DNA of 64,000 nt from Candidatus Thiodictyon syntrophicum (lineage in GTDB: Bacteria > Pseudomonadota > Gammaproteobacteria > Chromatiales > Chromatiaceae), in contig NZ_CP020370.1 of assembly GCF_002813775.1 (NCBI RefSeq), positions 1,641,501 to 1,705,500 on the forward strand. The letters run 5' to 3'. Of this stretch, positions 53,048 through 61,793 are shown piece after piece (position 1 is the first letter of the stretch; every line of letters begins with the position of its first letter). Both the position numbers and the translations under genes were made by a program. Below the pieces are notes generated by a model. That model ran no database searches and had not been told where the DNA came from. It was given only the letters and a program-made list of their open reading frames with translations.

Positions 53048-53480
53048 GGGGCTTAGGTCGCGCAGGGGTGGGGGGCGGATGCTAGGAACCTTGGGCCGCG
53101 GTGTCAATCGGCGGATCCGCGCACGGTGCGATCAGAACTGACGTGGTGACCGAGATCCCGGGTACGCTGCCTGGTCGTTGTCGTTGTCGTTGTCGTGATC
53201 GGATTGTTCGATTACGACAACGACAACGACAACGACGCCCGGCGTCAACACATCAGTTCTGACGGCACCCAGGCACGCACCGGGCGCGCCGACACGGGAA
53301 GACCGGGGGCGCGCCGTGGCCGTGCGGCGCGGCTCGGCGGTCGCCGCGGGCGCGCCGTTTGCGATGCCTTCTCGCTTCCGGCGGGGGTCTTGGCCTATCA
53401 TGGCGCTAGAGAATTGACGTTCGGGACCGCGTTGAACCGCCCAGCTTCCACCGTCCCACCCTGCCATCCGGAGAGCACCC
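53048..53480. other. Intergenic region containing repeat copy 2
   Basis: 433 bp between the divergent TPR and DUF4332 genes. It contains the short (GTCGTT)n/(AACGAC)n element (separate entry). The rest is G+C-rich without a coding signature. The ribosome-binding site CGGAGAGCACCC of the DUF4332 gene is at its right end. Confidence 0.5.
53160..53236. repeat. Interspersed (GTCGTT)n / (AACGAC)n element, copy 2 (short form)
   Basis: Arms GGTCGTTGTCGTTGTCGTTG (53173-) and ATTACGACAACGACAACGAC (-53236) separated by only about 18 bp around TGATCGGATTGTTCG. It lacks the 60-bp centre and the outer AACAAGTTAAACAC edge of copies 1 and 3. Confidence 0.8.
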
Positions 53481-53888
53481 ATGACGACCCCCATCAAAGA
53501 CCTCGAGGGCGCGATCGACGAAGTTGTTGCCAAGCTGCACGAACGGGGCATCAGGGATAACGAGCAGCTGGTCAGGGCCGCGGCCACCCCCGCGCTGCGC
53601 AAGGAGTTGGCCGGCTTCTGCGGCTGCGAGAACGCGGACATACTGCACCTTGCCAATCGCTCGGACCTGGCGCGGGTGCGCGGCATCTCGGGTGTCTACT
53701 CGGACTTGCTGGAGATCGCCGGGGTGGATACGGTCAAGGAATTGGCCAGCCGCCGGGCCGACCATCTCTACGCCAAGATCAACGAGACCAACGAGCGCGA
53801 CAAGCTCACCACCAAGCCGCCGACCCAGTCCATGGTCCAGAACTGGATTTCCCAGGCCAAGTCACTGCCCCCGGTCCTGACGTATTGA
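53481..53888 (+). CDS. DUF4332-domain protein (helix-hairpin-helix-like)
   Basis: ATG 53481 after CGGAGAGCACCC. The 135-residue product reads as two helix-hairpin-helix-like DUF4332 units: LHERGIRDNEQLVRAAATPA, then LARVRGISGVYSDLLEIAGV. Proteins of this small family are predicted to bind DNA or act as scaffold modules; function is not known. Single gene, with a hairpin about 50 bp after its stop. Confidence 0.82.
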   Translation: MTTPIKDLEGAIDEVVAKLHERGIRDNEQLVRAAATPALRKELAGFCGCENADILHLANRSDLARVRGISGVYSDLLEIAGVDTVKELASRRADHLYAKINETNERDKLTTKPPTQSMVQNWISQAKSLPPVLTY

Positions 53889-53934
53889 GTCGCGCGGCGG
53901 CGGCGACCCTCGTGGCGTCGCGGGGGCCTGCCTC

Positions 53935-53980
53935 AAAAAAAAGACCGCGACGACAGACATGCGACTGTTGTTGCGGTCTT
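53935..53980 (-). terminator. Hairpin with T-tract on the minus strand
   Basis: Arms AAGACCGC (53941-53948) and GCGGTCTT (53973-53980), extendable by seven more pairs, with A8 at 53935-53942 that becomes a U-run on minus-strand RNA. It could end the transcript of the small membrane protein gene at 54141-54308. On the plus strand the stem forms better (G-U pairs) but there is no U-run. Confidence 0.55.
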
Positions 53981-54140
53981 AAGGGCTTGCTGCCTGCAAA
54001 TCGTCACGTCGGCCGGGCGTTGCCTCTCGGGCGGCGGCGCCCCCGGCCGGGACCAGCGAGCGACGGACGTTTTGACTTGTTGTTAAGGGGCCGGTCAGCG
54101 GCCTCAGGGGTTGGTTCGGGCCTGATCGCGGTCCGGGCGC

Positions 54141-54308
54141 TCAGGGTTTGGTCGGGGTCGCGGGGATAGCGGTCAGCGGCCCTGCGCCGCCGCACGCTGG
54201 GTCTGGGTGCAATTCGTCGGCGTCGTTGCGGGACACGAGGGCGATCAGGAAACCGCCGCTCAGTATGCTGGTGAAGATGCCGATCATGGTCAGTGCGTCG
54301 AAGCTCAT
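54141..54308 (-). CDS. 55-residue single-pass membrane protein, unknown
   Basis: ATG at 54308 is preceded on the minus strand by GGAGGCGAAACC, a near-ideal ribosome-binding site at 6-7 bp spacing. The product begins MSFDALTMIGIFTSILSGGF, continuing LIALVSRNDADELHPDP, that is one hydrophobic helix with an acidic cytoplasmic or periplasmic tail, and ends in a Pro/Thr-rich stretch. It resembles the small subunits or regulators that associate with larger membrane complexes, but I cannot assign it. An A+T-rich stretch upstream (54419-54460) could hold its promoter, and a hairpin with T-run lies downstream. The long 54004-54666 frame on this strand is a shadow. Confidence 0.65.
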   Translation of the reverse strand: MSFDALTMIGIFTSILSGGFLIALVSRNDADELHPDPACGGAGPLTAIPATPTKP

Positions 54309-54680
54309 GGTTTCGCCTCCGGAAACTGCTGTTGCGAAAATTGCGACGCGCGGGGGCGTCGATCCGGCCGTCCAGCCTGATGCAGCGCGCGCCCGATGCT
54401 GTCGGATGGGGGTGATCCTGTACTTTAGTATACGCTAATACTTTAACATTGTATCCCTGCGCGATACGTTGCGAATGCGCAAGGACAGCCCGCGGCTGGC
54501 GGCTTGCGGGTGGGGCCTCGGTGCGCCGTGCACGGTGTGGCCATCGCCGGCGTTGGTGTCCGCTGCTCCCATGGGGATTGTGTGGGTGTCCAGGAAGGCC
54601 ACGCCGCGCTTGCGGTTGACGACGGCGCCGGGGCTGCCTAAATTCGGGGAGCGCCCCCCCTACCACCGGAGTGAGACCCT
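54309..54680. other. Intergenic region with A+T-rich promoter-like segment
   Basis: 372 bp between the divergent small membrane gene and the peroxiredoxin gene. The segment 54419-54460 is the most A+T-rich of the neighbourhood and, read on the minus strand, has TATACT (-10-like) with a weak GATACA 17 bp upstream. It also includes the inverted GTATACGCTAATAC. The start site would leave a leader of about 100 bases before the small gene. No gene called. Confidence 0.45.
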
Positions 54681-55154
54681 ATGCTTGAGCCTGGCGACAA
54701 GGCACCCGTCTTTTCACTGCCCGACGCGGACATGGAGCGGGTCAACCTGGAGGCCCTGATCGGCAGGCGTAACCTGGTGATCTATTTCTATCCCAAAGAC
54801 GATACCCCGGGCTGCACCATGGAGGCGCTGGACTTCAGCGATCTGCAGCCGGAGTTCGAGGCGGCGGACACCGAGGTGCTGGGCATCAGCCGCGACACCT
54901 GCATCAGTCACGGGGCCTTTCGGGACAAGTACGGACTGACCCTGCGCCTGCTCGCCGACCCCGACGGTGAGGCCTGCGAGGCCTATGGCGTCTGGCAGGA
55001 GAAGGAGGCCCACGGCGAGAAGCGCATGGGCATCGTGCGCTCCACCTTCGTCATCGATAAGCAGGGCCTGATCCGGCACGCCCTCTCGGATGTCAAGCCG
55101 AAAGGCCATGCCGCGGTGGTCCTGGGCCTGGTGCAGGCCCTGTCGGTTTCTTGA
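54681..55154 (+). CDS. bcp: Peroxiredoxin, Bcp/PrxQ class
   Basis: ATG 54681 after GGAGTGAGACCCT. The 157-residue product has the thioredoxin-fold peroxiredoxin motifs LVIYFYPKDDTPGCTMEALD with peroxidatic Cys45, then VLGISRDTCISHGAF and the C-terminal STFVIDKQGLIRHAL. PrxQ enzymes usually have the resolving Cys five residues after the first; here that place is Leu50. Cys74 in the next helix (DTCISH) could take over, as in PrxQ variants with the resolving Cys on helix 3. It reduces hydrogen peroxide and alkyl hydroperoxides in the cytoplasm. Confidence 0.93.
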   Translation: MLEPGDKAPVFSLPDADMERVNLEALIGRRNLVIYFYPKDDTPGCTMEALDFSDLQPEFEAADTEVLGISRDTCISHGAFRDKYGLTLRLLADPDGEACEAYGVWQEKEAHGEKRMGIVRSTFVIDKQGLIRHALSDVKPKGHAAVVLGLVQALSVS

Positions 55155-55326
55155 GCGGCCGGACGGCCGGCCGCGGTTGCCGCCTTGCGCCCTGGTCTAT
55201 CCGCGGGACGGCGGCCGACGGGCCGGTCTGGCTGACGCACTGCCGCACGGGTGATCGACTGCCAATGGCCACACCGCACGGCGCGGCCGTAGCGCGCCCG
55301 CCCCGCGACCGGGCAGTCACCTCACC

Positions 55327-57669
55327 GTGAAGCTGCGTGCCCTCATCCTGGTCTTCCTGCTGGTGTTCGGGCTCACGCCCCTGCTGCTGGCGGTGGCCAT
55401 CAACCTGCCCCTGGTACTGGAGCGCACCGCGCTCTTCTATCAGCGTGCCTACCTGCTGAATCTGCGGGCGGACTTTCGCGATCTGGACCAGCACCTGGCG
55501 AGTTGTCACGAGATGATCCGGCTGCTGGCGAAGCTGCCGGAGCCCGGGCTGATCCTGGGTGCGCAGGGGGAGCGGGACCAGATCGACCTGGCACGCGCCC
55601 GCTACACCGGCTGGGTCAATCAAATCCTGGGCGACCAACGCGACATCATCGCGGTCCTGTTCCTCGACGACCACGGGGAGGAGCGCTTCTGGCTGGCCCG
55701 GGACTCGCGTACCCTGGAGTGGCAGCCGCCCGCGCAACCGCCGCCCGACAGTTCCCAGGCGCCGAGCGATGAGTTCGTCACCGCAGGACTCGCCCTGGCG
55801 CCCGGGGCGGTGCTGGTGAGCCGGATCCGCGTGGACCCGGCGGCCGGAGTCAAGGACCCGCGCCGCTTTATGACCCTGAGCCTGGTGAGCCCCATCGGCG
55901 GCGGTGCCCGTCAGCCGCAGGGGGTGGTGGTCATGGGGATCGACGTGGGCGGCCTGGCCCAGGCCTACCGCGATACCCTGTGGGTCAATCAGGACGGCAG
56001 CTACCTGCGCCCCGGCCAGCCGGTCGGGGGTGCGCCGGCGGCCTTTGCGGCCTTCCCGGGGCTCGCGGAGATCTTCAGCCAGCGCACCCTGGCACTGTGG
56101 CAGGGGGGCGGCCGCCAGTTCCTGTGGGTGCCGATGTTTGCCACCGAGGACGGCGAGCCCCTGTGGGTGGGGCGTGCCGTAGACCCCTCGCCGATCGAGA
56201 ATTTCCGCAATGCCCTGATGGTGCGGGTGCTATCGATCATCTGCGTCCTGGTCCTGGTGGTCCTGGCGCTGGCGCGCTGGATCGCCCGGCGGCTCGAGCG
56301 CTTCGGCCAGGCCTTGACCGGCGTGGTTGGGCGCATCCTGCGCGACGGTCTACCCTTGCGTCTGCACTGGCGGGGACCCCGGGAGGTCCGGGAGCTGGGT
56401 GAGCAACTCACCGCCCTGTCGCAGACCCATGCCGAACACCTGCGCGCCGGGCGCGAGCACACCGCGGCCCTGGAGCGCTCCAACCGCTACAAGTCGGAGT
56501 TCCTGGCCAACGTCAGCCACGAGCTGCGCACCCCGCTCAACTCCATCCTGCTGCTGTCCAAGATGCTGGCCGCCGCGGGCGGCGGCCTGTCGGAGGCCCA
56601 GCGCCGTCAGGCGCAGGTGATCCACGCGGCCGGGACCGATCTGCGCACCCTGATCGACGACATCCTGGACATCTCGCGGATCGAAGCCGGCCATGTCCCG
56701 GTCAGCCTGGCCTGGGTGGACCTGCCCGCGGTGCTTGACGAGCTGATGGAACTGGTCGCACCGCTGACCGGGGACAAGCCGGTCGCACTGCACCTGCACT
56801 GCGACCCGGCGGCCCCGGCGCGCATCTTCACCGATCGGGAAAAGCTGCGGCAGATCCTCAAGAACTTCCTCGCCAACGCGATCAAGTTCACCGACCGGGG
56901 CAGTGTCACCTTGAGCCTGACGGCGAGCGAAGACCCGGCGCGTCCGCTCGCCATCAGCGTCACCGACACCGGGATCGGCATTGCCCAGGACAAGCAGGAG
57001 ATCATCTTCGAGGCCTTCCAACAGGCCGATGGCTCCACCCGCCGCCGCTATGGCGGCACCGGGCTCGGGCTCTCCATCAGCCGTGAACTGGCCAAGCTCC
57101 TGGGCGCACGCATCGAGGTGCGCAGTGCCCCGGGGGCCGGTTCCTGCTTCACCCTGCGGCTGCCCCTGTCCGCGCAGGAGGATACCGCCGCGGCGGCAGC
57201 GCCGTGCCTACCCGCGGCGTCGGTCCCGGACGCTGCCCAGGAGGTGCCGAGCGCGCCGACGGCGGCGCAGGCCGGTCAGTGGGTCCTCATCATCGATCGG
57301 GACGTCCCGACCCTGGCCCACCTGGCGGGGCTCATCAGCGCCTATGGGCTCGCGGTGCAGAGCGCGGCGGACCTGGACGAGGCCTTGGAGACCTTGCGGG
57401 AGGAACCCTGGGGTTGCCTGCTGGTGCTTTTGGCCGCGCGGGTGTCGGCGCGCGAGACCTGTGATACGATCGTCCGCCTTTTGAAGGAAAATCAAGCCCA
57501 GGCAATCGCCGTCGCGGTCATTGGGGACGCCCTCGCCGCGGCCCAGGCCGACGCCTGTCGCGCGGCCGGCGCGCTCGCCTTCCTGCCCACACCGGTGGCG
57601 GCGGCCGGGCTCCGGGCGCTCCTGCGTGCGTTGCCGTCCGGCGGTGGTTCCGGTCAGTCCCCGGACTGA
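55327..57669 (+). CDS. Membrane sensor histidine kinase with degenerate receiver
   Basis: GTG 55327; 780 residues. Order: membrane helix ([20 protein letters not shown]), a periplasmic dCache-like sensor (about 40-300), second membrane helix ([20 protein letters not shown]), HAMP-like linker, HisKA ([20 protein letters not shown], phosphoacceptor His), HATPase ([27 protein letters not shown]), and a C-terminal receiver fold. The receiver starts [17 protein letters not shown] but has [10 protein letters not shown] where the phosphoacceptor Asp should be, so it is probably a pseudo-receiver. It is followed after about 300 bp by a response regulator that also has a PAS domain, likely its partner. 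Confidence 0.92.
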   Translation: MKLRALILVFLLVFGLTPLLLAVAINLPLVLERTALFYQRAYLLNLRADFRDLDQHLASCHEMIRLLAKLPEPGLILGAQGERDQIDLARARYTGWVNQILGDQRDIIAVLFLDDHGEERFWLARDSRTLEWQPPAQPPPDSSQAPSDEFVTAGLALAPGAVLVSRIRVDPAAGVKDPRRFMTLSLVSPIGGGARQPQGVVVMGIDVGGLAQAYRDTLWVNQDGSYLRPGQPVGGAPAAFAAFPGLAEIFSQRTLALWQGGGRQFLWVPMFATEDGEPLWVGRAVDPSPIENFRNALMVRVLSIICVLVLVVLALARWIARRLERFGQALTGVVGRILRDGLPLRLHWRGPREVRELGEQLTALSQTHAEHLRAGREHTAALERSNRYKSEFLANVSHELRTPLNSILLLSKMLAAAGGGLSEAQRRQAQVIHAAGTDLRTLIDDILDISRIEAGHVPVSLAWVDLPAVLDELMELVAPLTGDKPVALHLHCDPAAPARIFTDREKLRQILKNFLANAIKFTDRGSVTLSLTASEDPARPLAISVTDTGIGIAQDKQEIIFEAFQQADGSTRRRYGGTGLGLSISRELAKLLGARIEVRSAPGAGSCFTLRLPLSAQEDTAAAAAPCLPAASVPDAAQEVPSAPTAAQAGQWVLIIDRDVPTLAHLAGLISAYGLAVQSAADLDEALETLREEPWGCLLVLLAARVSARETCDTIVRLLKENQAQAIAVAVIGDALAAAQADACRAAGALAFLPTPVAAAGLRALLRALPSGGGSGQSPD

Positions 57670-57730
57670 GCGCAGTTGCCTTGGCGCGCGGCGGGGCGGC
57701 GCCGATGGACCTTAGCTCCAGAAAGAACTT

Positions 57731-57951
57731 TGTCCGCAAATGAACGCAAATGAACGCAAATAGGACCAGCCCTTGATTCCTGGCTCAGCGTTGCCCCGGG
57801 GGCCGGGGTCTGCTTGTCAAGTCACTGATTCTACTTTGCGTTATCTGCGCGTCCGCGGTTCATCTACGCTTTCTCGGTTAATTCCTTGAGCGGCGCACGT
57901 CGTCGCAGGTGACATCCATTATTTGCGTTCATTTGCGTTCATTTGCGGACA
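57731..57951. mobile_element. MITE-like element with perfect 31-bp inverted ends
   Basis: Left end 57731-57761 (TGTCCGCAAATGAACGCAAA followed by TGAACGCAAAT) is the exact reverse complement of 57921-57951. The 221-bp unit has no coding capacity and its centre (CTTTGCGTTATCTGCGCGTC) is A+T-richer than the surroundings. The inner copies of GAACGCAAAT form a direct repeat in each arm. It sits between the sensor kinase stop and the response regulator start, only 15 bp before the ATG, so it could affect expression. Confidence 0.8.
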
Positions 57952-57966
57952 TATGGTTTTCTTAGG

Positions 57967-58866
57967 ATGAACGGTTACGCCGGATTCAAGCTGCTGATCG
58001 TCGATGATCACGCGCACAACCTGTTCACGCTGCGCACCCTGATCGCGGCGCACCTGGACGCGCTCGTACTCGAGGCCACCTCCGGGGCGCAGGCGATCGA
58101 CCTCACCCACCGCCACCCGGACATCGACCTCATCATCCTGGACGTGCAGATGCCGGAGATGGACGGCTTTCAGACCGCCACGCTGCTGAAGCTGCGCAAG
58201 CGCACGCGCGACATCCCGATCATCTTCCTCACCGCCGCCTTCAAGTCGGAGGAGTTCCAGCAGCGCGGATTCGCCGTCGGGGCCGTGGACTACCTCCTGA
58301 AACCGATCGATGACAGCCTCCTCATCAACAAGATCAGCACCTATTTCCGGCTGATCGAGAAGGAGCGCGGGCTCAACCGCGTGCTGGAGCAGCGAGTCGC
58401 TGAGCGCACCGCGGAGCTGGCGCAGGCGCGGGACTACCTGGAGAACATCATTACCCACATGGGCGAGGCGCTCCTGGTCCTGGAGCCCGGCGGCGCCATC
58501 AAACTCACCAACCCGGCCGCCTGCCGGATGCTTGGCTATGCCCCCGCGGACCTGATCGGAATGGGCATCGGCGACGTCTTCGAAGAGGACGGCGACGAGG
58601 CGGCCGGGGCCTTCTGGGGCACCTGGCTCGAGGCCCTGATCCGCACTGGAGCGCTCAGCAAGATCGAGGCGCGCTTCATCGCCCGCGACGGGCGGCGGGT
58701 GCCGATCCTGTTTGCGCGCACCGCGGTTACCGACACCGCCGGGGAGATCAGCGATATCATTTGCATCGCCAAGGATATGACCGGCTATGTCCGGGTCGCG
58801 ACGGACCCCGACCCCGCGACAACCCAAGAGCGCGGTGAGCGCGAACTGCCACAGGAGGCCTCATGA
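57967..58866 (+). CDS. Response regulator with receiver, coiled coil and PAS domain
   Basis: The start chosen is ATG 57967 (MNGYAGFKLLIVDDH); upstream codons belong to the MITE-like element. There is only a weak ribosome-binding site (CTTAGG touching the ATG), so translation may be poor or the true start may differ. The 299-residue product has a receiver (LLIVDDHAHNLFTLRTLIAA; LIILDVQMPEMDGFQT with phosphoacceptor Asp; VDYLLKPIDDSLL with Lys), a helical linker (LEQRVAERTAELAQARDYLE) and a PAS domain (NIITHMGEALLVLEPGGAIK). No output domain is present, so it likely signals to another protein. Its stop overlaps the next gene by 4 bp. Confidence 0.9.
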   Translation: MNGYAGFKLLIVDDHAHNLFTLRTLIAAHLDALVLEATSGAQAIDLTHRHPDIDLIILDVQMPEMDGFQTATLLKLRKRTRDIPIIFLTAAFKSEEFQQRGFAVGAVDYLLKPIDDSLLINKISTYFRLIEKERGLNRVLEQRVAERTAELAQARDYLENIITHMGEALLVLEPGGAIKLTNPAACRMLGYAPADLIGMGIGDVFEEDGDEAAGAFWGTWLEALIRTGALSKIEARFIARDGRRVPILFARTAVTDTAGEISDIICIAKDMTGYVRVATDPDPATTQERGERELPQEAS

Positions 58867-59201
58867 TGAACGACCAGACCGACCCCGACCTGCCGCAAGA
58901 TGCGCACACCGACCTCACCGCCAACGCGCTCAAGGCGATGGCCCACCCCCTGCGGTGGAAAATCCTGTGCTCGCTGGGGGATAAAGAACTCTCGGTGGGC
59001 GAGATCGTGGAGCGCACCGGCACCTCGCAAAGCAACATCTCCCAGCACCTGGAGCAACTGCGCAACAAGAACATCGTGGTCGCGCGCAAGGAGGCCAACC
59101 GCATCTTTTACCGCATCCGCAACGGCCAACTGCTGGATCTGATCGGCATCATGCGCGAGGTCCTGTGCCCCGCCAATCTGGACGACCGCTTCCCGCGTTA
59201 G
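58863..59201 (+). CDS. ArsR-family winged-helix repressor with SqrR/BigR-like cysteine pair
   Basis: ATG 58863 overlaps the previous stop by 4 bp and follows ACAGGAGGCCTC. The 112-residue product has the ArsR fold: NALKAMAHPLRWKILCSLGD, recognition helix GTSQSNISQHLEQLRNKNIV and the beta-wing RKEANRIFYRI. Two Cys residues are present, Cys36 in the first helix pair and Cys102 near the C-terminus (REVLCPAN). They are 66 residues apart, the same as Cys41/Cys107 of SqrR and Cys42/Cys108 of BigR, which form a sulfur-bridged pair in response to persulfides. Metal-binding motifs of SmtB/ArsR (CVC or alpha-5 sites) are absent. Function as a sulfide/redox sensor is inferred. Confidence 0.88.
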   Translation: MMNDQTDPDLPQDAHTDLTANALKAMAHPLRWKILCSLGDKELSVGEIVERTGTSQSNISQHLEQLRNKNIVVARKEANRIFYRIRNGQLLDLIGIMREVLCPANLDDRFPR

Positions 59202-59216
59202 TGCCGCGATGCAGCA

Positions 59217-59374
<158 letters not shown>

Positions 59375-59411
59375 CGCTTCACCCACCCGTTTCACTCCGA
59401 GGGAGTGTGCC

Positions 59412-60278
59412 ATGCTCGAACCCAACGAATGGTTTACCGAGATCGTCGAGGACGAGGGCTCCGCCTTTTCGCTCAAGGTGACCGAAAAGCTCCATGAGGA
59501 GCAGACCCCGTACCAGTTGATCCAGGTCTACGCCACCACCGGGTTCGGCAACCTCATGGTGATCGACGGGTTCGTCATGCTCACCAGCCGGGAGAACTTC
59601 CTCTACCACGAGATGATGTCCCACCCGGCGCTCTTCACCCACTCCGACCCGCAGCGCGTCTGCATCATCGGCGGCGGCGACTGTGGGACCCTGCGCGAGG
59701 TCCTGAAGCACCCCGGGGTCGCGTCGGTGGTCCAGATCGACATCGACGAGGGCGTCACCCGCGCCGCCGAGTGCTTCTTCCCCGAACTCACCAATGCCAA
59801 CCGCGACCCGCGTGCCCGGCTCCTGTTCGCCGACGGCATCCGCTGGGTCCAGGAGGCACCGGCGGCCGGCCTGGATCTCATCATCGTCGACAGCACCGAC
59901 CCCGTGGGCCCCGCGCTCGGACTCTTCAGCGGCGACTTCTACCAGGACTGCGCCCGGGCGCTCGCCCCCGGCGGCATCCTGGTCCAGCAGAGCGAGTCGC
60001 CCCTGTACCACATGCAGATCCTCACCGATATGCACGCCGCCATGCGCCGCGCCGGCTTCGACACCACCCGCAGCCTGTTCTTTCCCCAGGCCGTTTACCC
60101 CTCCGGTTGGATGACCGCCACCATGGCCCGCCAGGGCGCCTCCCTGGAGGCGTTCCGCACCGCCGACGCGCGCGACAAGCCCTTCGAGACCCAGTACTAC
60201 AACGCCGAGATCCATCAGGCGGCTTTGGCTCAGCCCGAGTTCTTCCGCCGCGCCTTGGCGCAGGCGCTGGCGGTTTGA
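59412..60278 (+). CDS. speE: Spermidine synthase (polyamine aminopropyltransferase)
   Basis: ATG 59412 after CGAGGGAGTGTGCC. The 288 residues match the family along the whole length: YQLIQVYATTGFGNLMVIDG, LTSRENFLYHEMMSHPAL, the decarboxylated SAM site (VCIIGGGDCGTLREVLKHPG) and IIVDSTDPVGPALGLF with the catalytic Asp. The Cys in GGGDCG replaces the commoner Gly but is seen in many proteobacterial SpeE proteins as I recall. It transfers aminopropyl from decarboxylated SAM to putrescine. No speD lies next to it here. Confidence 0.95.
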   Translation: MLEPNEWFTEIVEDEGSAFSLKVTEKLHEEQTPYQLIQVYATTGFGNLMVIDGFVMLTSRENFLYHEMMSHPALFTHSDPQRVCIIGGGDCGTLREVLKHPGVASVVQIDIDEGVTRAAECFFPELTNANRDPRARLLFADGIRWVQEAPAAGLDLIIVDSTDPVGPALGLFSGDFYQDCARALAPGGILVQQSESPLYHMQILTDMHAAMRRAGFDTTRSLFFPQAVYPSGWMTATMARQGASLEAFRTADARDKPFETQYYNAEIHQAALAQPEFFRRALAQALAV

Positions 60279-60306
60279 GACCGCGGGCGGGGTTCTCTTT
60301 CGGAGT

Positions 60307-60324
60307 CCAAGGCTTCAGCCTTGG
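60307..60324. repeat. 18-bp palindrome CCAAGGCTTCAGCCTTGG
   Basis: Inverted relative of 19866-19883, again with GGAGT on the outside and GGCGGCC next to it. Located 30 bp after the speE stop; it may act as a weak transcriptional barrier. Confidence 0.6.
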
Positions 60325-60395
60325 CGGCCCGGTGTACCGTGCATGATCATTGACCGATAGTGCCCGAAGTGGGCTTGGGCATCCACCGCAGTACG

Positions 60396-61793
60396 ATGAT
60401 AAAATGGCGAACCGTCCGCGTCATCCCGACGCTTGCGGCTGTGTCGACGCGCAACCCAAGCAACGGCAGCCATCCGGCGGCGGTCTGCGCGGGCGCTCGT
60501 GCGCAAGAGGCACCGGACCATCCCGTGATCGACTCATTGATCGGAACGACCCAGTCCCACCTGCTGAGGCTGCGCTGGTTGTCGGTGCTGGTCATGGTGC
60601 TGGCAGCGCTGGCTAGCCCCTATCTCTTCGGTGCGTCCGAGTTGATGATACGCCTTCTGGTGTGTGCCATGGTGGTTGGCGGCATCAACCTCGGGCTGGC
60701 GGTCGCGGCCCCCTTTTCACCGGGTACTGACGACGCTATGCCGATGATGTCGCCCTTCGTTGGGCTGCTCTTCGAGCTGGCCGCCTGGGGTACCTATATT
60801 TACCTCTCGGGCGGGGCGACCAACCCCCTGATATCGGTTTTTCTGCCGCTGGTCGCCATCGGCGCTGTCGTCCTCACCGAGCGTCAGGCCTGGTTCCTTG
60901 GGGGCTGCGCCATCGTGCTCTATTCCTTTCTGTGGCGTGTCCATGTGCCGTTGATCATTACCAATTCCCAGACGGCCGTCAACCTGCACCTCTTCGGCAT
61001 GTGGCTGGTATTCGCGCTCTCGGTCGTGGTGCTGCTCTGGTTTGTCCTGCAACTGGCCAGGAGTATTCGCCACCGCGATCGGGCCGTGATGGAGGCCCGC
61101 GAACAGGCCATACGTGACGACTTGCTGATCTCTTTGGGCAGCCAGGCGGCCGGAGCGGCGCATGAGCTGAGTACTCCGCTTGCCACCCTGAATATTCTGG
61201 CCGACGACCTGCTGGACGACGGCCGGTTGCCGTCGGCGCTGGTCCCTGAGGTCCGGTTGATGCAGGATCAGATCAAACGCTGTAAGCAGACCCTGAGCCA
61301 ACTGGTCGCACGGGCCGGGCAGGTCCGTGGCGACCAGAGTGAAACCAGTTCCGCCGCGGCCTGGCTGCACCGCACTCTTGTGACCTGGCAAAGTCTGAAT
61401 CCGGATATCGCACTCGAGATCGCTATCAGCGAACGTCTGCACGCCCGCCATGTGAACCCCGACTTTGCCATTGAACGTGCGATTGTCAACCTGCTCGACA
61501 ACGCGGTGAAGGCGACGGCCACCCGCATCCAGATTACCGCAGAAGAAATCGGCGGCTGCCTGGATTTGACCGTGGCGGACGACGGACACGGCATGTCGCC
61601 CGCGGCCATGGCAGCATTCAATCAGCGGCGCCCCATCGCTTCGGCGGATGGCATGGGGGTTGGTCTGCTCTTGGGGCGGGTCGCCGTCGAACGCCGGCGG
61701 GGCAGCCTCGATTACGCGCCGCGCGACTCCGGTACCGCGGCCAGGCTGCGCCTCCCCCTTGCACATGGGCTGGAGGTTACGGATGGCGAATGA
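60396..61793 (+). CDS. regB: RegB/PrrB-family redox sensor histidine kinase
   Basis: Start uncertain: ATG 60396 is used; GTG 60360 and GTG 60525 are alternatives, the last lying just before the usual RegB N-terminus (SLIGTTQSHLLRLRWLSVLV). The product is about 465 residues with six membrane helices. The RegB quinone motif is present as GGATNPLISVF (consensus GGxxNPF), followed by the H-box QAAGAAHELSTPLATL, a Cys in DQIKRCKQTLSQL that probably corresponds to the redox-active Cys265 of RegB, and a HATPase region (IVNLLDNAVKATATRI; VADDGHGM). It senses the quinone pool and cellular redox state and phosphorylates RegA, encoded next with overlap. It controls photosynthesis, carbon and nitrogen fixation genes in phototrophs. 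Confidence 0.92.
   Translation: MIKWRTVRVIPTLAAVSTRNPSNGSHPAAVCAGARAQEAPDHPVIDSLIGTTQSHLLRLRWLSVLVMVLAALASPYLFGASELMIRLLVCAMVVGGINLGLAVAAPFSPGTDDAMPMMSPFVGLLFELAAWGTYIYLSGGATNPLISVFLPLVAIGAVVLTERQAWFLGGCAIVLYSFLWRVHVPLIITNSQTAVNLHLFGMWLVFALSVVVLLWFVLQLARSIRHRDRAVMEAREQAIRDDLLISLGSQAAGAAHELSTPLATLNILADDLLDDGRLPSALVPEVRLMQDQIKRCKQTLSQLVARAGQVRGDQSETSSAAAWLHRTLVTWQSLNPDIALEIAISERLHARHVNPDFAIERAIVNLLDNAVKATATRIQITAEEIGGCLDLTVADDGHGMSPAAMAAFNQRRPIASADGMGVGLLLGRVAVERRRGSLDYAPRDSGTAARLRLPLAHGLEVTDGE

Noticed and set aside
54004-54666. 220-codon minus-strand frame around the small membrane protein
   Set aside because: No ribosome-binding site, Arg/Pro-rich; the short frame 54141-54308 has the translation signals instead.
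58863-59201. ArsR gene as antitoxin or metal-efflux regulator
   Set aside because: No toxin or metal transporter adjacent and no SmtB/ArsR metal-site motif; Cys spacing points to a dithiol sensor.
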